Position numbers and translations under genes: made by a program
Source of the DNA: Flavobacterium piscisymbiosum
GTDB lineage: Bacteria > Bacteroidota > Bacteroidia > Flavobacteriales > Flavobacteriaceae
Direction: 5' to 3'
Assembly (NCBI RefSeq): GCF_020905295.1
Contig: NZ_JAJJMM010000001.1
Coordinates: 6,386,001 to 6,450,000, forward strand
Length of the DNA: 64,000 nucleotides
The notes under the pieces: generated by a model
Told to the model about the DNA's origin: nothing
The model's input: only the letters and a program-made list of their open reading frames with translations
The model's database searches: none
Shown: positions 17,721 to 26,308 of the stretch, piece by piece
Layout: the number at the start of each line of letters is the position of its first letter
Numbering within the stretch: position 1 is the first letter of the stretch

Positions 17721-18308
17721 ATGAAAAACAAAATGCCTGTTAAGATTAAATCCTTGCTTTTACTTCTGGCACTAGTTCTTTTCATATCTGGATTTGTTTC
17801 TATTGAAAAAGATTCAGATAAAAATTTAGTCAAAACCTCAACATGGTATATTGCCGGGCCAGCTTTAGAAAATCAGGAAACTATTAATCGTGTTCGTCAG
17901 GAAAAAGGCACTATTAAAGTAACAGCAAAAGATAATCCGGTTGGTGAAATTGAATTAAATGTCCTGATTACAGATTCTAATTCGAACGATGGCGCTCCGA
18001 CAAATTTATCTAACCAATCTAAATTTGTGAGCATCACTTATAAATCTTCTCATTTGATAAAACTACAAGCCCGCGAAGGTAATAACGAAGGAACAGGTTG
18101 TGTGCATGGAGGTTCGCATCCGCGAGTTGATTTAAAAGCTTCTCCTAAAAAATTTACAACCGTAAAAATTCCGTGGTCTGATTTTAAGCAAGACGGATTG
18201 CCAGACGGAAAACTTTTAAACGTTCACAATTTATGCAAATTCAATTTTGTGAATTACAATCCGGTTTCGGGAGCATTTTTAGAAATAAAATCAGTTATGA
18301 TTAGGTAG
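17721..18308 (+). CDS. Exported protein, carbohydrate-binding-like, unknown function
   Basis: From the ATG at 17721 this is 195 residues. An N-terminal hydrophobic segment (SLLLLLALVLFISGF) without a lipobox Cys is a signal peptide or anchor. The rest is predicted beta-rich and closes with FTTVKIPWSDFKQDG and FLEIKSVMIR, wording seen in jelly-roll carbohydrate-binding or CIA30-like domains (a weak resemblance). TGCVHGGSHPRVDL is conserved-looking and could bind a ligand. It has its own promoter and is followed by a large palindrome at the convergent junction with a DUF5009 gene. Confidence 0.55.
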   Translation: MKNKMPVKIKSLLLLLALVLFISGFVSIEKDSDKNLVKTSTWYIAGPALENQETINRVRQEKGTIKVTAKDNPVGEIELNVLITDSNSNDGAPTNLSNQSKFVSITYKSSHLIKLQAREGNNEGTGCVHGGSHPRVDLKASPKKFTTVKIPWSDFKQDGLPDGKLLNVHNLCKFNFVNYNPVSGAFLEIKSVMIR

Positions 18309-18331
18309 AGTTGTTTCAAGTTTCAGGTTGA

Positions 18332-18539
18332 AATGAGAATTTAACTGCAAAGAGCGCTAAGTTTTTTTAATTATGAAGGTTTAATAAAAACGCTAAGTTC
18401 GCAAAGCTTTGTGTTTATCGCTTTGCGAACTTAGCATTTATACAAACTCAATGTCGAAATAAACTTTGCGTCTTCGCGACTTTGCGAGTATAAAAAACTT
18501 AGCGTAAATCTTAGCGCTCTTTGCAGTTAAATTCTCATT
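18332..18539. repeat. Nested 208-bp palindrome at a convergent gene junction
   Basis: A perfect 30-bp inverted repeat (18332-18361 against 18510-18539) surrounds a second perfect 16-bp inverted repeat (18392-18407 against 18420-18435, GCTAAGTTCGCAAAGC). Loose copies of the same words (ACTTTGCGTCTTCGCGACTT) fill the rest. The right arm runs into the stop codon of the minus-strand gene. It is related in wording to the CTAAG-octamer family. Confidence 0.85.
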
Positions 18540-19728
18540 ACAAATGCAATTGAATTTTATACTTATTACATAATTTCACTACAAACAACATAATCGTCGA
18601 AAATACCAATGCCCAGATAATTCCCGGAACTCCTACACGGAAATATCCCGGAATAATATGAATATTAAAAGCTTTGCAGAAATAATAGATCACGCCAGGC
18701 AAAATATAAATCAATAACGGATTTGCTGCTGCCGGCATAAAGAAATTACTCCATTTGGTAATCTTTTTGATCTCCATTAACCAATACAAAAAATAGAATA
18801 ATACCGTACAAATTGTTGCAGAAAACATCGTCCAGGATGGAGTTCCTTTTATTTTTGAAATTCCAAAATAAGGTCTTAACAAATATCCTGTTACAAAAAA
18901 TAAAACAGCAAAACCTATTACTGCCCAATTGATTTTGGCAGTTACTTTTCGATCAAAAAACAATAACGAAATTACTACTCCTGCCGAAACTAATGCAGCA
19001 TGCGTGAGATGTCCGGCAATAAAACTCAACCAGGAAGTTTGCTGTATAAAAGATCCTTCGGTTAAATTCATTGTATTTGCTGCTACGCAAACTACTAAAA
19101 AAGCAATCATTGCCCATAAATTTCCGGAAACAATCCAATAATATACTACTGTAAAAAGATATGCCCAACCTATTAAACCCAGAATTCCCCACCATTTTGG
19201 TGTCATTCCGATTTCGCCCGTATCCTGAACATATAAAAAATATAATGCAACCAGAACTAACATTGCGCCATATTGTAAGGTGTTTTTTAACCAAACCGGA
19301 AAATCTTTACCGTATTTATTCCAAATCGGGATTGGCATTGCATAAGCTAAAAGCGCCCAGAAAACTGGTGCAATAATCATTTTTGCAGCATCATAACCAT
19401 ATTCTGCGTTGACCATAAAAACACCAATGATAATTAAGGCTAAAGCTCTTTTCAAAGTATGTGTCCAGATTGTTTTGGCGCTATCTCCTTTGAGCAATCG
19501 CGCATTAAAAGCAAACGGAACCGACATTCCTACAATAAATAAAAAAGCAGGAAAAACAACATCTACAAAAGTCATCGCATCAGCATCAGCCGGCATGTGT
19601 TTCATCCATTGCGGAACATTTGAAATACTGGCTAACTCATTTACAAAAATCATAACAAAAATTGTAATTCCGCGTAAAGCATCAATAGAAATAATCCTTT
19701 GATTGTATAAATTTTCTTTAATTTTCAT
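18538..19728 (-). CDS. DUF5009-type membrane acyltransferase
   Basis: A 396-residue polytopic protein with about ten helices. The start IISIDALRGITIFVMIFVNE and FLFIVGMSVPFAFNARLL are the same signatures as in the 3328-4599 protein, so the two are distant paralogues in the HGSNAT/DUF1624/DUF5009 superfamily. The His in MKHMPADADAM occupies the short loop after helix 1. It may acetylate a sugar on the periplasmic side; substrate unknown. The stop codon lies inside the arm of the 18332-18539 palindrome. Confidence 0.8.
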   Translation of the reverse strand: MKIKENLYNQRIISIDALRGITIFVMIFVNELASISNVPQWMKHMPADADAMTFVDVVFPAFLFIVGMSVPFAFNARLLKGDSAKTIWTHTLKRALALIIIGVFMVNAEYGYDAAKMIIAPVFWALLAYAMPIPIWNKYGKDFPVWLKNTLQYGAMLVLVALYFLYVQDTGEIGMTPKWWGILGLIGWAYLFTVVYYWIVSGNLWAMIAFLVVCVAANTMNLTEGSFIQQTSWLSFIAGHLTHAALVSAGVVISLLFFDRKVTAKINWAVIGFAVLFFVTGYLLRPYFGISKIKGTPSWTMFSATICTVLFYFLYWLMEIKKITKWSNFFMPAAANPLLIYILPGVIYYFCKAFNIHIIPGYFRVGVPGIIWALVFSTIMLFVVKLCNKYKIQLHL

Positions 19729-19831
19729 AAAATAGTAGGTTTATAGCAATTTCAAATATAATATAATTCTGAAATGTTCGGTTACATTTGTTACATTAAA
19801 AAATAACCATAACAAATTCTTTCCATTTCTA

Positions 19832-19839
19832 TACTTTTG
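19832..19839 (+). promoter_or_regulatory. Promoter -7 box of the CpsB-like gene
   Basis: TACTTTTG (TAnnTTTG) lies only 4 bp before the ATG at 19844. That gives a leaderless or nearly leaderless transcript if used, with the start around +1 to +5. Confidence 0.5.
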
Positions 19840-19843
19840 CAAC

Positions 19844-20581
19844 ATGCTATCCTTCTTAAAATCAAAACCCGTTTTAAAAGATCTTCTTTCTGATCATTAT
19901 GTCGACATTCATTCGCATTTACTACCGGGAATTGATGATGGTGCTAAAACCATAACTGACACCGCAAAACTTATCAGGGCATTTCAGGAAATTGGAATTT
20001 CTCAAGTTATTACTACGTCTCATATAAGTCATTATATATGGAATAATACTTCGGAAATTATTATCGAAAAGCACAAGGAAACTAAGCTTTTGCTGGAAGA
20101 AAGCAATGTCAAAATTCCTTTTCAGGCTGCAGCCGAATATTTTATGGATGATTGGTTTGAAAGTCATTTTAAAACCGAAAAACTGCTGACCTTAAAAGAT
20201 AATTATGTATTGGTCGAAATATCCTACCAGAGCGCTCCTATGCATTTATACAAAACACTTTTTGAGTTGCAAGTTGCCCGATATATTCCGGTTCTGGCAC
20301 ATCCTGAACGTTATTTATATTACCGAAAAGACTTTAGTGAATATGAAAAGCTGAAAAAAGCAGGATGTTTGTTTCAGCTGAATTTGCTTTCTACAGTAGG
20401 CTATTATGGAGAAAGAATAACCAGAATTGCAGAAGAACTGCTTAAAAAAGGAATGTATGACTTTGCAGGAACTGATGTACATCATATGAAACACATTGCT
20501 TCTTTTAATGAAAAGATAAAAGTTGAAAGTATTTCTAATCTAAAAGAAGTAATTAGTAATAATCAGTTTTTTAAATTCTGA
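19844..20581 (+). CDS. CpsB/CapC-family tyrosine-protein phosphatase (PHP fold)
   Basis: The 245-residue PHP-type metallophosphatase shows HSHLLPGIDDGAKT, TSHIS, LAHPERYLYY and GTDVHH, which supply the His/Asp ligands of a three-metal site. In Gram-positive and Bacteroidota species such enzymes dephosphorylate the tyrosine kinase that controls chain length of capsule or exopolysaccharide. The neighbouring convergent gene is a polyprenyl-phosphate sugar transferase, which supports a polysaccharide role. The Wzc-type kinase itself is not in the window. Confidence 0.9.
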   Translation: MLSFLKSKPVLKDLLSDHYVDIHSHLLPGIDDGAKTITDTAKLIRAFQEIGISQVITTSHISHYIWNNTSEIIIEKHKETKLLLEESNVKIPFQAAAEYFMDDWFESHFKTEKLLTLKDNYVLVEISYQSAPMHLYKTLFELQVARYIPVLAHPERYLYYRKDFSEYEKLKKAGCLFQLNLLSTVGYYGERITRIAEELLKKGMYDFAGTDVHHMKHIASFNEKIKVESISNLKEVISNNQFFKF

Positions 20582-20590
20582 TAAACGGTA

Positions 20591-22009
20591 TTAGTACGCG
20601 TTTTCTTCGCCTTTGAATATATTGATGACTGTTTTTATGATAATCTTTATATCCAGTACCAAACTCCAATTTTCGATATACCAAATATCAAATTCCACTC
20701 TGCTTTCCATATCGCTTAATACTTTTGTTTCGCCTCGAAAACCATTAACCTGCGCCCAGCCTGTAATTCCGGGTTTGGCATATTGGCGAACCAGATAATT
20801 ATTAATCAAATCACTATATTCTTTTGCCAGATTTACCATGTGCGGCCTTGGCCCTACTATAGACATATCGCCCAATAAAACATTAAAAAATTGCGGCAGT
20901 TCATCAATACTTGTTTTACGAATAAAAGAACCAAATTTAGTAATACGGCTATCTCCTTTTTCGGCTTGTTTTCTATGCGCTAAACCGTTTACATACATGC
21001 TTCTGAATTTAAAACACATAAAAGATCGATTATCACGGCCTGAACGTTCTTGTTTAAAAAAGATTGGTCCCGGCGACTCTAATTTAATTATCAGCATTAT
21101 AATTGGAAACAGCCACGGAAAAACCAATAAAATTACAGAAGCCGAAAAACAAATATCGAATACTTTTTTTACAAGCCTGTTTACTGGAAACTCCAAAGGT
21201 TCTGTCCTAAACATTAATACAGGCGTATTTTCATAAAAAGCAACCTCGACTTTACTTGATTTTGTGTAAAGCTGAAAATCAGGAATAAACTTGATTCGCA
21301 CCATGTTTTGTTCACAAATCCTTGTCAATTCGTTGATTACTTCAATATTGTCAATGTGTAAGGCGACATACATTTCATCGATCTTCTTTTCGAGAACAAA
21401 TTCCTGAATGGCATCAAATTTTCCTAAAACCAATTTTGGATCTACAATTTTGTCATCGATCTCTTCATCAAAAAAACCTAAAAAACGATATCCGTACGTT
21501 AAATCTTTGGCTAATATTTTTCGGATTTTTTCTCCTGACGGATTGGCTCCTACCACAATAAAAGTTTTAAAATTATAGCCTTTTGCCCTAATATATTTTA
21601 AAAGTTTCATTGATAAATAACGGGAAATCATCAATAATCCGAAGAAAATTAGATAAAAATAAGCCAATCTGAGTCTCGAGATATCAGTATATTTTAGGTA
21701 AACGACAAAAATAGATATTAAAGCGGCATGAATGATTAGCTTTTTTATGGTTCTTATCAATATCGATTCTACAGGCTCAACCCGTATACTTCGGTTAGAA
21801 TCATTTTGAAGTAATAATGCTACCCAGATTAAAATTGCCAATAAGGAAACTGTCCTTTCTTCTTTAGATAAAAGTTTGTCTAAACTGCCAAATCGGGCCA
21901 ACGCAGAAAGTATTGTAGCGACATTTAACAATACCACATCCACTAAAACAAACAAAAGTTTAAAATAGCGTGAAAAACGGTAATGTGACAGTCTTTGTAA
22001 AATTTTCAT
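20591..22009 (-). CDS. Polyprenyl-phosphate hexose-1-phosphate transferase (WcaJ-like)
   Basis: I chose the ATG at 22009 (MKILQRLSHYRFSRYFK, 472 residues) rather than an upstream one, which would add a non-conserved tail. There are four N-terminal membrane helices, a CoA-binding-like Rossmann middle part (TFIVVGANPSGEKI), another helix (~residue 280) and the catalytic C-terminal domain with KQERSGRDNRSFMCFKFRSM, RKTSIDELPQFFNVLLGDMS and GPRPHMV. It moves glucose-1-P or another hexose-1-P from UDP-sugar to undecaprenyl phosphate, starting exopolysaccharide synthesis at the inner membrane. It is convergent with cpsB, only 9 bp apart. Confidence 0.92.
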   Translation of the reverse strand: MKILQRLSHYRFSRYFKLLFVLVDVVLLNVATILSALARFGSLDKLLSKEERTVSLLAILIWVALLLQNDSNRSIRVEPVESILIRTIKKLIIHAALISIFVVYLKYTDISRLRLAYFYLIFFGLLMISRYLSMKLLKYIRAKGYNFKTFIVVGANPSGEKIRKILAKDLTYGYRFLGFFDEEIDDKIVDPKLVLGKFDAIQEFVLEKKIDEMYVALHIDNIEVINELTRICEQNMVRIKFIPDFQLYTKSSKVEVAFYENTPVLMFRTEPLEFPVNRLVKKVFDICFSASVILLVFPWLFPIIMLIIKLESPGPIFFKQERSGRDNRSFMCFKFRSMYVNGLAHRKQAEKGDSRITKFGSFIRKTSIDELPQFFNVLLGDMSIVGPRPHMVNLAKEYSDLINNYLVRQYAKPGITGWAQVNGFRGETKVLSDMESRVEFDIWYIENWSLVLDIKIIIKTVINIFKGEENAY

Positions 22010-22153
22010 ACTGGGAATTATACCTACAAATATTAAATAAAAATCTGATGAATCAGCACCGCAAAATACCATTTTAATTATATTTTTCAATAGTATTTAA
22101 AGCTATTCTTTAAAACTTTACTTTTATGTTATGCAAATTTAATATTGCAGACC

Positions 22154-23119
22154 ATGATAAAAACGATTTTATTCTTCTGCCTGATTTTTTCATCGGGTTA
22201 TGCACAAATTAGGGGTTGTACAGATCCTCTTTCTAAAAATTATAATCCCCATGCAACAGTAAATGATGGAAGCTGCTTGTATAAAAATTTCAAAATAAAA
22301 CCAGAATACTCTATCAAACTAAGCGATTCTATTCATGAAACTTCAGGATTAATTGCTTTCTATACTTTATTATGGACGCACAATGACGATCACGACAAAA
22401 CGATCTATGGATTAGATTCTTTGGGCAAAATCAGGAAAAAGATTGTATTAGACAAAGTAGTAAACCATGATTGGGAAGAGATTTCTCAGGACAGTACTCA
22501 TTTATATATTGGGGATTTCGGGAATAACGCATCGGGAAACAGAACAGATTTGAATATTCTGAAAATTGAAAAAAAATCTTTTTTAAAAGGAAATCCAATT
22601 ATTGAAAACATTTCATTTCGATATTCGGATCAAGCTAATTTATCTGCTAAAAAACCAAATACAACCAATTTTGATTGTGAAGCCTTTATCGTTTCAAAAG
22701 ACAGTATTTATTTGTTTACCAAACAATGGAGCTCTTCTAAAACCAGTATGTATGTTTTACCCAATCAATCCGGCGATCACGTTGCACAACTAAAACATAC
22801 GCTTGACACTAAAGGTTTGGTAACGGGCGCTACTTATTTAGAATCAAAAAAACTCGTAGTGCTTTGTGGTTATTCTAAAATTGGAAAACCATTTTTATAT
22901 CTTTTATACAATTATAAAAACAATGATTTTTTATCTGGAAACAAACGAAGGATGACTATTAAATTTCCCATTCTTCAAATAGAAGGAATCGCGACTCAAG
23001 ATGGCTTGCATTATTACTTAACCAATGAATCTTTGGTTCGAAAACCTATTATTAATGTTCCGCAGCAAATTCATCGCATTGATTTAAGTCCTGTTCTAAA
23101 TTCCTATCTCCATAAATAA
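22154..23119 (+). CDS. Secreted protein with DGSC motif, beta-propeller-like, unknown function
   Basis: The start at ATG 22154 gives a clean signal peptide MIKTILFFCLIFSSGYAQ. Right after it comes GCTDPLSKNYNPHATVNDGS plus CLY, a short cysteine module repeated in many secreted Bacteroidota proteins. The remaining ~270 residues contain evenly spaced blade-like strands (HETSGLIAF, WEEISQDSTHLYIGDFGNN, IEGIATQDGLHYYLTNE), suggesting a propeller of the SdiA/phytase-like kind. No type IX sorting domain is visible at the C-terminus. Function unknown. Confidence 0.6.
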   Translation: MIKTILFFCLIFSSGYAQIRGCTDPLSKNYNPHATVNDGSCLYKNFKIKPEYSIKLSDSIHETSGLIAFYTLLWTHNDDHDKTIYGLDSLGKIRKKIVLDKVVNHDWEEISQDSTHLYIGDFGNNASGNRTDLNILKIEKKSFLKGNPIIENISFRYSDQANLSAKKPNTTNFDCEAFIVSKDSIYLFTKQWSSSKTSMYVLPNQSGDHVAQLKHTLDTKGLVTGATYLESKKLVVLCGYSKIGKPFLYLLYNYKNNDFLSGNKRRMTIKFPILQIEGIATQDGLHYYLTNESLVRKPIINVPQQIHRIDLSPVLNSYLHK

Positions 23120-23143
23120 TTCGCAAATAGCGATATAAAAGTT

Positions 23144-23151
23144 TACTTTTG
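23144..23151 (+). promoter_or_regulatory. Promoter -7 box of the ABC-F gene
   Basis: TACTTTTG (TAnnTTTG) lies 58 bp before the GTG start at 23210. Confidence 0.55.
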
Positions 23152-23209
23152 CAAAAAAGTTATGTTTTGCAAAACATTCTTAACTTATAATTTATAACAC
23201 CAGTTTATA

Positions 23210-25072
23210 GTGAATTACTTATCTGTAGAAAATATATCGAAGTCGTTTGGCGAAAAAACGCTTTTTGACAACATTTCATTTGGAATCAATAAAGACCAAA
23301 AAATTGCTTTTATTGCCAAAAATGGTTCTGGAAAAACAACCATTATGAGCATTATTAACGGTTTAGACGAACCAGATACTGGTCAGGTAGTTTTAAGAAA
23401 AGGTATTAAAATGGCTTTTTTATCGCAAAACAACAATTTGCAGGAAGAACTGACTATCGAAGAAAGTATTTTCGCCTCAGATAATGAGACTTTAAAAGTA
23501 ATTGAAAAATACGAAAAAGCGCTTGAAAATCCAGATGACGAAGAAGCCTATCAAAAAGCTTTTGACGGAATGGACCAACATAATGCGTGGGATTTTGAAA
23601 CGCAATACAAGCAAATTCTTTTCAAATTAAAACTGGAAGATTTTAAACTAAAAGTAAAAAATCTTTCGGGTGGACAAAAAAAGCGTCTTTCATTGGCGAT
23701 TATCCTAATCAATCGCCCTGATTTATTGATTCTGGATGAGCCTACCAACCACCTTGATCTTGAAATGATCGAATGGCTTGAAAGCTATTTTGCCAAAGAA
23801 AACATTACGTTGTTTATGGTTACGCACGACCGTTTCTTTCTGGAGCGTGTTTGTAATGAAATCATCGAATTGGACAACGGAAAATTATACCAATACAAAG
23901 GAAATTACTCTTATTATTTAGAGAAAAAAGAAGAAAGAATTAATTCTGAAAACGCCAGCGTTGACAAAGCAAAAAATCTATTTACTAAAGAATTAGAATG
24001 GATGCGCCGCCAGCCAAAAGCGAGAACGACAAAATCTAAATCGCGTCAGGATGATTTTTATGTAATTAAAGAAAAAGCGCAAAGTCGTCGTCGCGAAAAC
24101 AAGGTCGAACTTGAAATTAATATGGAACGTATGGGAAGCAAGATTATCGAGCTTCACAAAATTTCGAAAAAATTCAAGGATCATGTTATTCTGGATAACT
24201 TTAGTTTTGATTTTCAGCGTGGAGAACGTATTGGTATTATTGGTAAAAACGGAACCGGAAAATCTACTTTCCTGAATCTTTTAACCGGAACACTTCCGTT
24301 AGATAGCGGCCGCGTGGTAAAAGGTGAAACAATAAAAATTGGTTATTATACACAATCCGGAATCAATCCAAAACCGGGACAACGTGTAATTGATATTATT
24401 AAAGAATACGGAGAATTTATTCCTCTTTCAAAAGGAAGAATGATTTCGGCTTCACAATTGCTGGAGCGTTTTCTTTTTGATGCTAAAAAACAATATGACT
24501 TTGTAGAAAAATTAAGTGGTGGAGAATTAAAACGTTTGTATTTATGTACGGTTTTAATTCAGAATCCTAACTTTTTAATTCTGGATGAGCCAACAAACGA
24601 TTTGGATATTGTTACGCTAAACGTTCTTGAAAGTTTCCTTTTAGATTATCCGGGATGTTTATTAGTAGTTTCTCACGACCGTTATTTTATGGATAAAATT
24701 GTCGATCATCTATTTATATTTAGAGGGCAAGGAGTAATTGAAAATTTCCCTGGAAACTATTCAGATTTCAGAGCTTACGAAGACAGTGCCGATGTTGCTC
24801 AAAAAGAAGAAAACAAAGCAGAAAAGAAAGACTGGAAACAAAACAATCCAACAGGAAACCTAACTTTCAACGAGCAAAAAGAATATCAAAAACTAGAAAG
24901 AGAAATTAAAGATCTTGAAATCGACAAAACGAAGATCGAACAATTATTCTCTGACGGAAAAGTAGCAGATGCTGATATCGAGAAAAAAGCAAACGAATTA
25001 CAAAACATTATCAATAAAATAGATCAGAAAGAAGAACGTTGGTTCGAGCTTTCTGCTAAAATTGAAGGTTAG
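23210..25072 (+). CDS. ABC-F family ATPase (Uup/EttA-like)
   Basis: A 620-residue soluble protein with two ABC modules and no membrane helices, starting at GTG. Domain 1 has AKNGSGKTTI, LSGGQKKR and ILDEPTNHLDL. Domain 2 has GKNGTGKST, LSGGELKR and ILDEPTNDLDI. Between them lies the interdomain linker (~residues 235-310), and the end is a charged coiled coil (~540-620), as in Uup. ABC-F proteins act on ribosomes or DNA intermediates rather than transport; which subgroup applies cannot be settled by eye, but the C-terminal coiled coil favours Uup. Confidence 0.93.
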   Translation: MNYLSVENISKSFGEKTLFDNISFGINKDQKIAFIAKNGSGKTTIMSIINGLDEPDTGQVVLRKGIKMAFLSQNNNLQEELTIEESIFASDNETLKVIEKYEKALENPDDEEAYQKAFDGMDQHNAWDFETQYKQILFKLKLEDFKLKVKNLSGGQKKRLSLAIILINRPDLLILDEPTNHLDLEMIEWLESYFAKENITLFMVTHDRFFLERVCNEIIELDNGKLYQYKGNYSYYLEKKEERINSENASVDKAKNLFTKELEWMRRQPKARTTKSKSRQDDFYVIKEKAQSRRRENKVELEINMERMGSKIIELHKISKKFKDHVILDNFSFDFQRGERIGIIGKNGTGKSTFLNLLTGTLPLDSGRVVKGETIKIGYYTQSGINPKPGQRVIDIIKEYGEFIPLSKGRMISASQLLERFLFDAKKQYDFVEKLSGGELKRLYLCTVLIQNPNFLILDEPTNDLDIVTLNVLESFLLDYPGCLLVVSHDRYFMDKIVDHLFIFRGQGVIENFPGNYSDFRAYEDSADVAQKEENKAEKKDWKQNNPTGNLTFNEQKEYQKLEREIKDLEIDKTKIEQLFSDGKVADADIEKKANELQNIINKIDQKEERWFELSAKIEG

Positions 25073-25073
25073 T

Positions 25074-25120
25074 TTTTTAGTTTTCAGTCTCAGTGGCAGT
25101 TTTCAGTTTGATATTGTAAA
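25074..25120. repeat. ACTGAAAACTG repeat, left flank of the IVP gene
   Basis: On the minus strand it reads AACTGAAAACTGCC then ACTGAGACTGAAAACT. The same run, in the opposite orientation and lacking six bases in the middle, flanks the right side of the 25181-25549 gene, so the gene sits in an inverted repeat. Confidence 0.75.
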
Positions 25121-25180
25121 TGTAATTTCTTAAAAGTAATCTTTTTCTTTCTTTTTGTTATTTTTGTAAAAAAGAAAGAA

Positions 25181-25549
25181 ATGGATTTTAAAGAATTATT
25201 GGCTTATAAAAAGTCTTTTGAAATTGCTATGGAAATTTTTGAACTTTCTAAAGATTTTCCAAAAGAAGAAAAATACTCATTAACTGATCAGATAAGACGT
25301 TCTTCAAGAAGCGTTTCAGCAAATATTGCAGAAGCATATCGAAAAAGAAGATATGTAAATCACTTTATAAGTAAATTGACTGACAGTGATGCCGAAAATT
25401 CAGAAACTAACGTATGGTTAGAATATTCATTTAAATGCGAATATATCAATCAGGAAAAATTTGACATCCTGAACATGAAAAATATTGAGATTGGAAAACT
25501 TATCAATTACATGATCAACAATCCGAATAAATTTGGATGTAGTATCTAA
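25181..25549 (+). CDS. Four-helix-bundle protein of the 23S rRNA intervening-sequence (IVP/S23) family
   Basis: The 122-residue protein reads MDFKELLAYKKSFEIAMEIF, then FPKEEKYSLTDQIRRSSRSV and SANIAEAYRKRRY, the diagnostic core of the IVP family. Members occur inside 23S rRNA intervening sequences and free-standing, and the Avd accessory protein of diversity-generating retroelements has the same fold. A nucleic-acid binding role is expected; function of free-standing copies is unknown. The gene has a TAnnTTTG box at 25159-25166 and lies inside an inverted pair of ACTGAAAACTG repeats. A 13-bp stem (25144-25156 with 25169-25181) covers the start codon. Confidence 0.9.
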   Translation: MDFKELLAYKKSFEIAMEIFELSKDFPKEEKYSLTDQIRRSSRSVSANIAEAYRKRRYVNHFISKLTDSDAENSETNVWLEYSFKCEYINQEKFDILNMKNIEIGKLINYMINNPNKFGCSI

Positions 25550-25555
25550 TATGCT

Positions 25556-25592
25556 CAAAACAAAACTGAAAACTGAGACTGAAAACTTTATT
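25556..25592. repeat. ACTGAAAACTG repeat, right flank of the IVP gene
   Basis: AAAACTGAAAACTGAGACTG followed by AAAACT starts right after the IVP stop codon and is the inverted partner of 25074-25120. If translated, the reading frame upstream of the FKBP gene would gain LKTKLKTETENF from it, but that tail precedes a complete signal peptide and is not needed. Confidence 0.75.
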
Positions 25593-25622
25593 ATATTAGC
25601 GCTCTTAAAAAATCCACATTTT

Positions 25623-26078
25623 ATGAAATACCTTTTAACTTCATTATTAACGTTAACGCTTTTTATTTCTTGTTCGAAAGATGACCAAAAAGATTATACT
25701 GCTGAAAACGAGAAAGAAATCACTGATTACATAGCAAAAAACAAACTAACAGCTCAAAGAACTGAATCTGGTTTGTATTATGTAATTGATGTTCCGGGAA
25801 CAGGAACTCAACCTACTGCAAAATCAAACGTTACTGTAGCGTATAGAGGTACATTTACTAACGGAACTGTATTCGACCAAAGTAATTCAGATGGAATTTC
25901 TTTTAACTTATATGAAGTTATACCTGGCTGGACAGAAGGAATTCCTTTTTTCAAGACTGGAGGAAGCGGTATTCTTTTAGTTCCTTCAAGACTTGCTTAC
26001 GGAAACGGTGGCAGAGAAAAAATTCCTGGAGGAGCAGTTCTTATTTTCGATGTTAAATTGATCAAAGTAAACAACTAA
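25623..26078 (+). CDS. FKBP-type peptidyl-prolyl isomerase lipoprotein
   Basis: Start chosen at ATG 25623, which gives a good lipoprotein signal (MKYLLTSLLTLTLFISCSKD, Cys17) and 151 residues. The C-terminal ~100 residues are a single FKBP domain: VTVAYRGTFTNGTVFDQS, VIPGWTEGIPFFKTGGSGIL and PSRLAYGNGGREKIPGGAVL. It should assist folding of exported proteins on the periplasmic side, anchored in a membrane. A strong terminator follows at 26101. Confidence 0.92.
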   Translation: MKYLLTSLLTLTLFISCSKDDQKDYTAENEKEITDYIAKNKLTAQRTESGLYYVIDVPGTGTQPTAKSNVTVAYRGTFTNGTVFDQSNSDGISFNLYEVIPGWTEGIPFFKTGGSGILLVPSRLAYGNGGREKIPGGAVLIFDVKLIKVNN

Positions 26079-26100
26079 AACAAGAACTTTACATTATACG

Positions 26101-26136
26101 AAAGCCACAACAGAATTCAATTTTGTTGTGGCTTTT
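26101..26136 (+). terminator. Terminator of the FKBP gene
   Basis: GCCACAACA and TGTTGTGGC with partly paired AAT/ATT middle form a long stem followed by T-rich sequence. Nearly the same hairpin ends the next gene at 26868-26906. Confidence 0.85.
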
Positions 26137-26266
26137 CTTTTTATATCGAAATAGTCACAAATGAAATAATCATAAAAAAGCAGCATCCTTTTTATAAAAC
26201 TAAGAATTATATTATATAATGATTCTAAAAAATTGTGTAAATGATACTTAATCTATTTTACGAGCT

Positions 26267-26297
26267 TTGTTAAAGTGAAAATAAATTCATACTTTAA
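26267..26297 (+). promoter_or_regulatory. Candidate promoter of the stress-protein gene
   Basis: A TTG at 26267-26269 and TACTTTA at 26290-26296 are separated by 20 bp, close to the Bacteroidota TTG-N19-TAnnTTTG layout, 13 bp before the ATG. Confidence 0.4.
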
Positions 26298-26308
26298 ATA
26301 TATATAAA

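Noticed and set aside
25533..25622. Upstream extension of the FKBP gene
   Set aside because: The 30 extra codons come from the ACTGAAAACTG repeat and precede a complete lipoprotein signal peptide starting at 25623.
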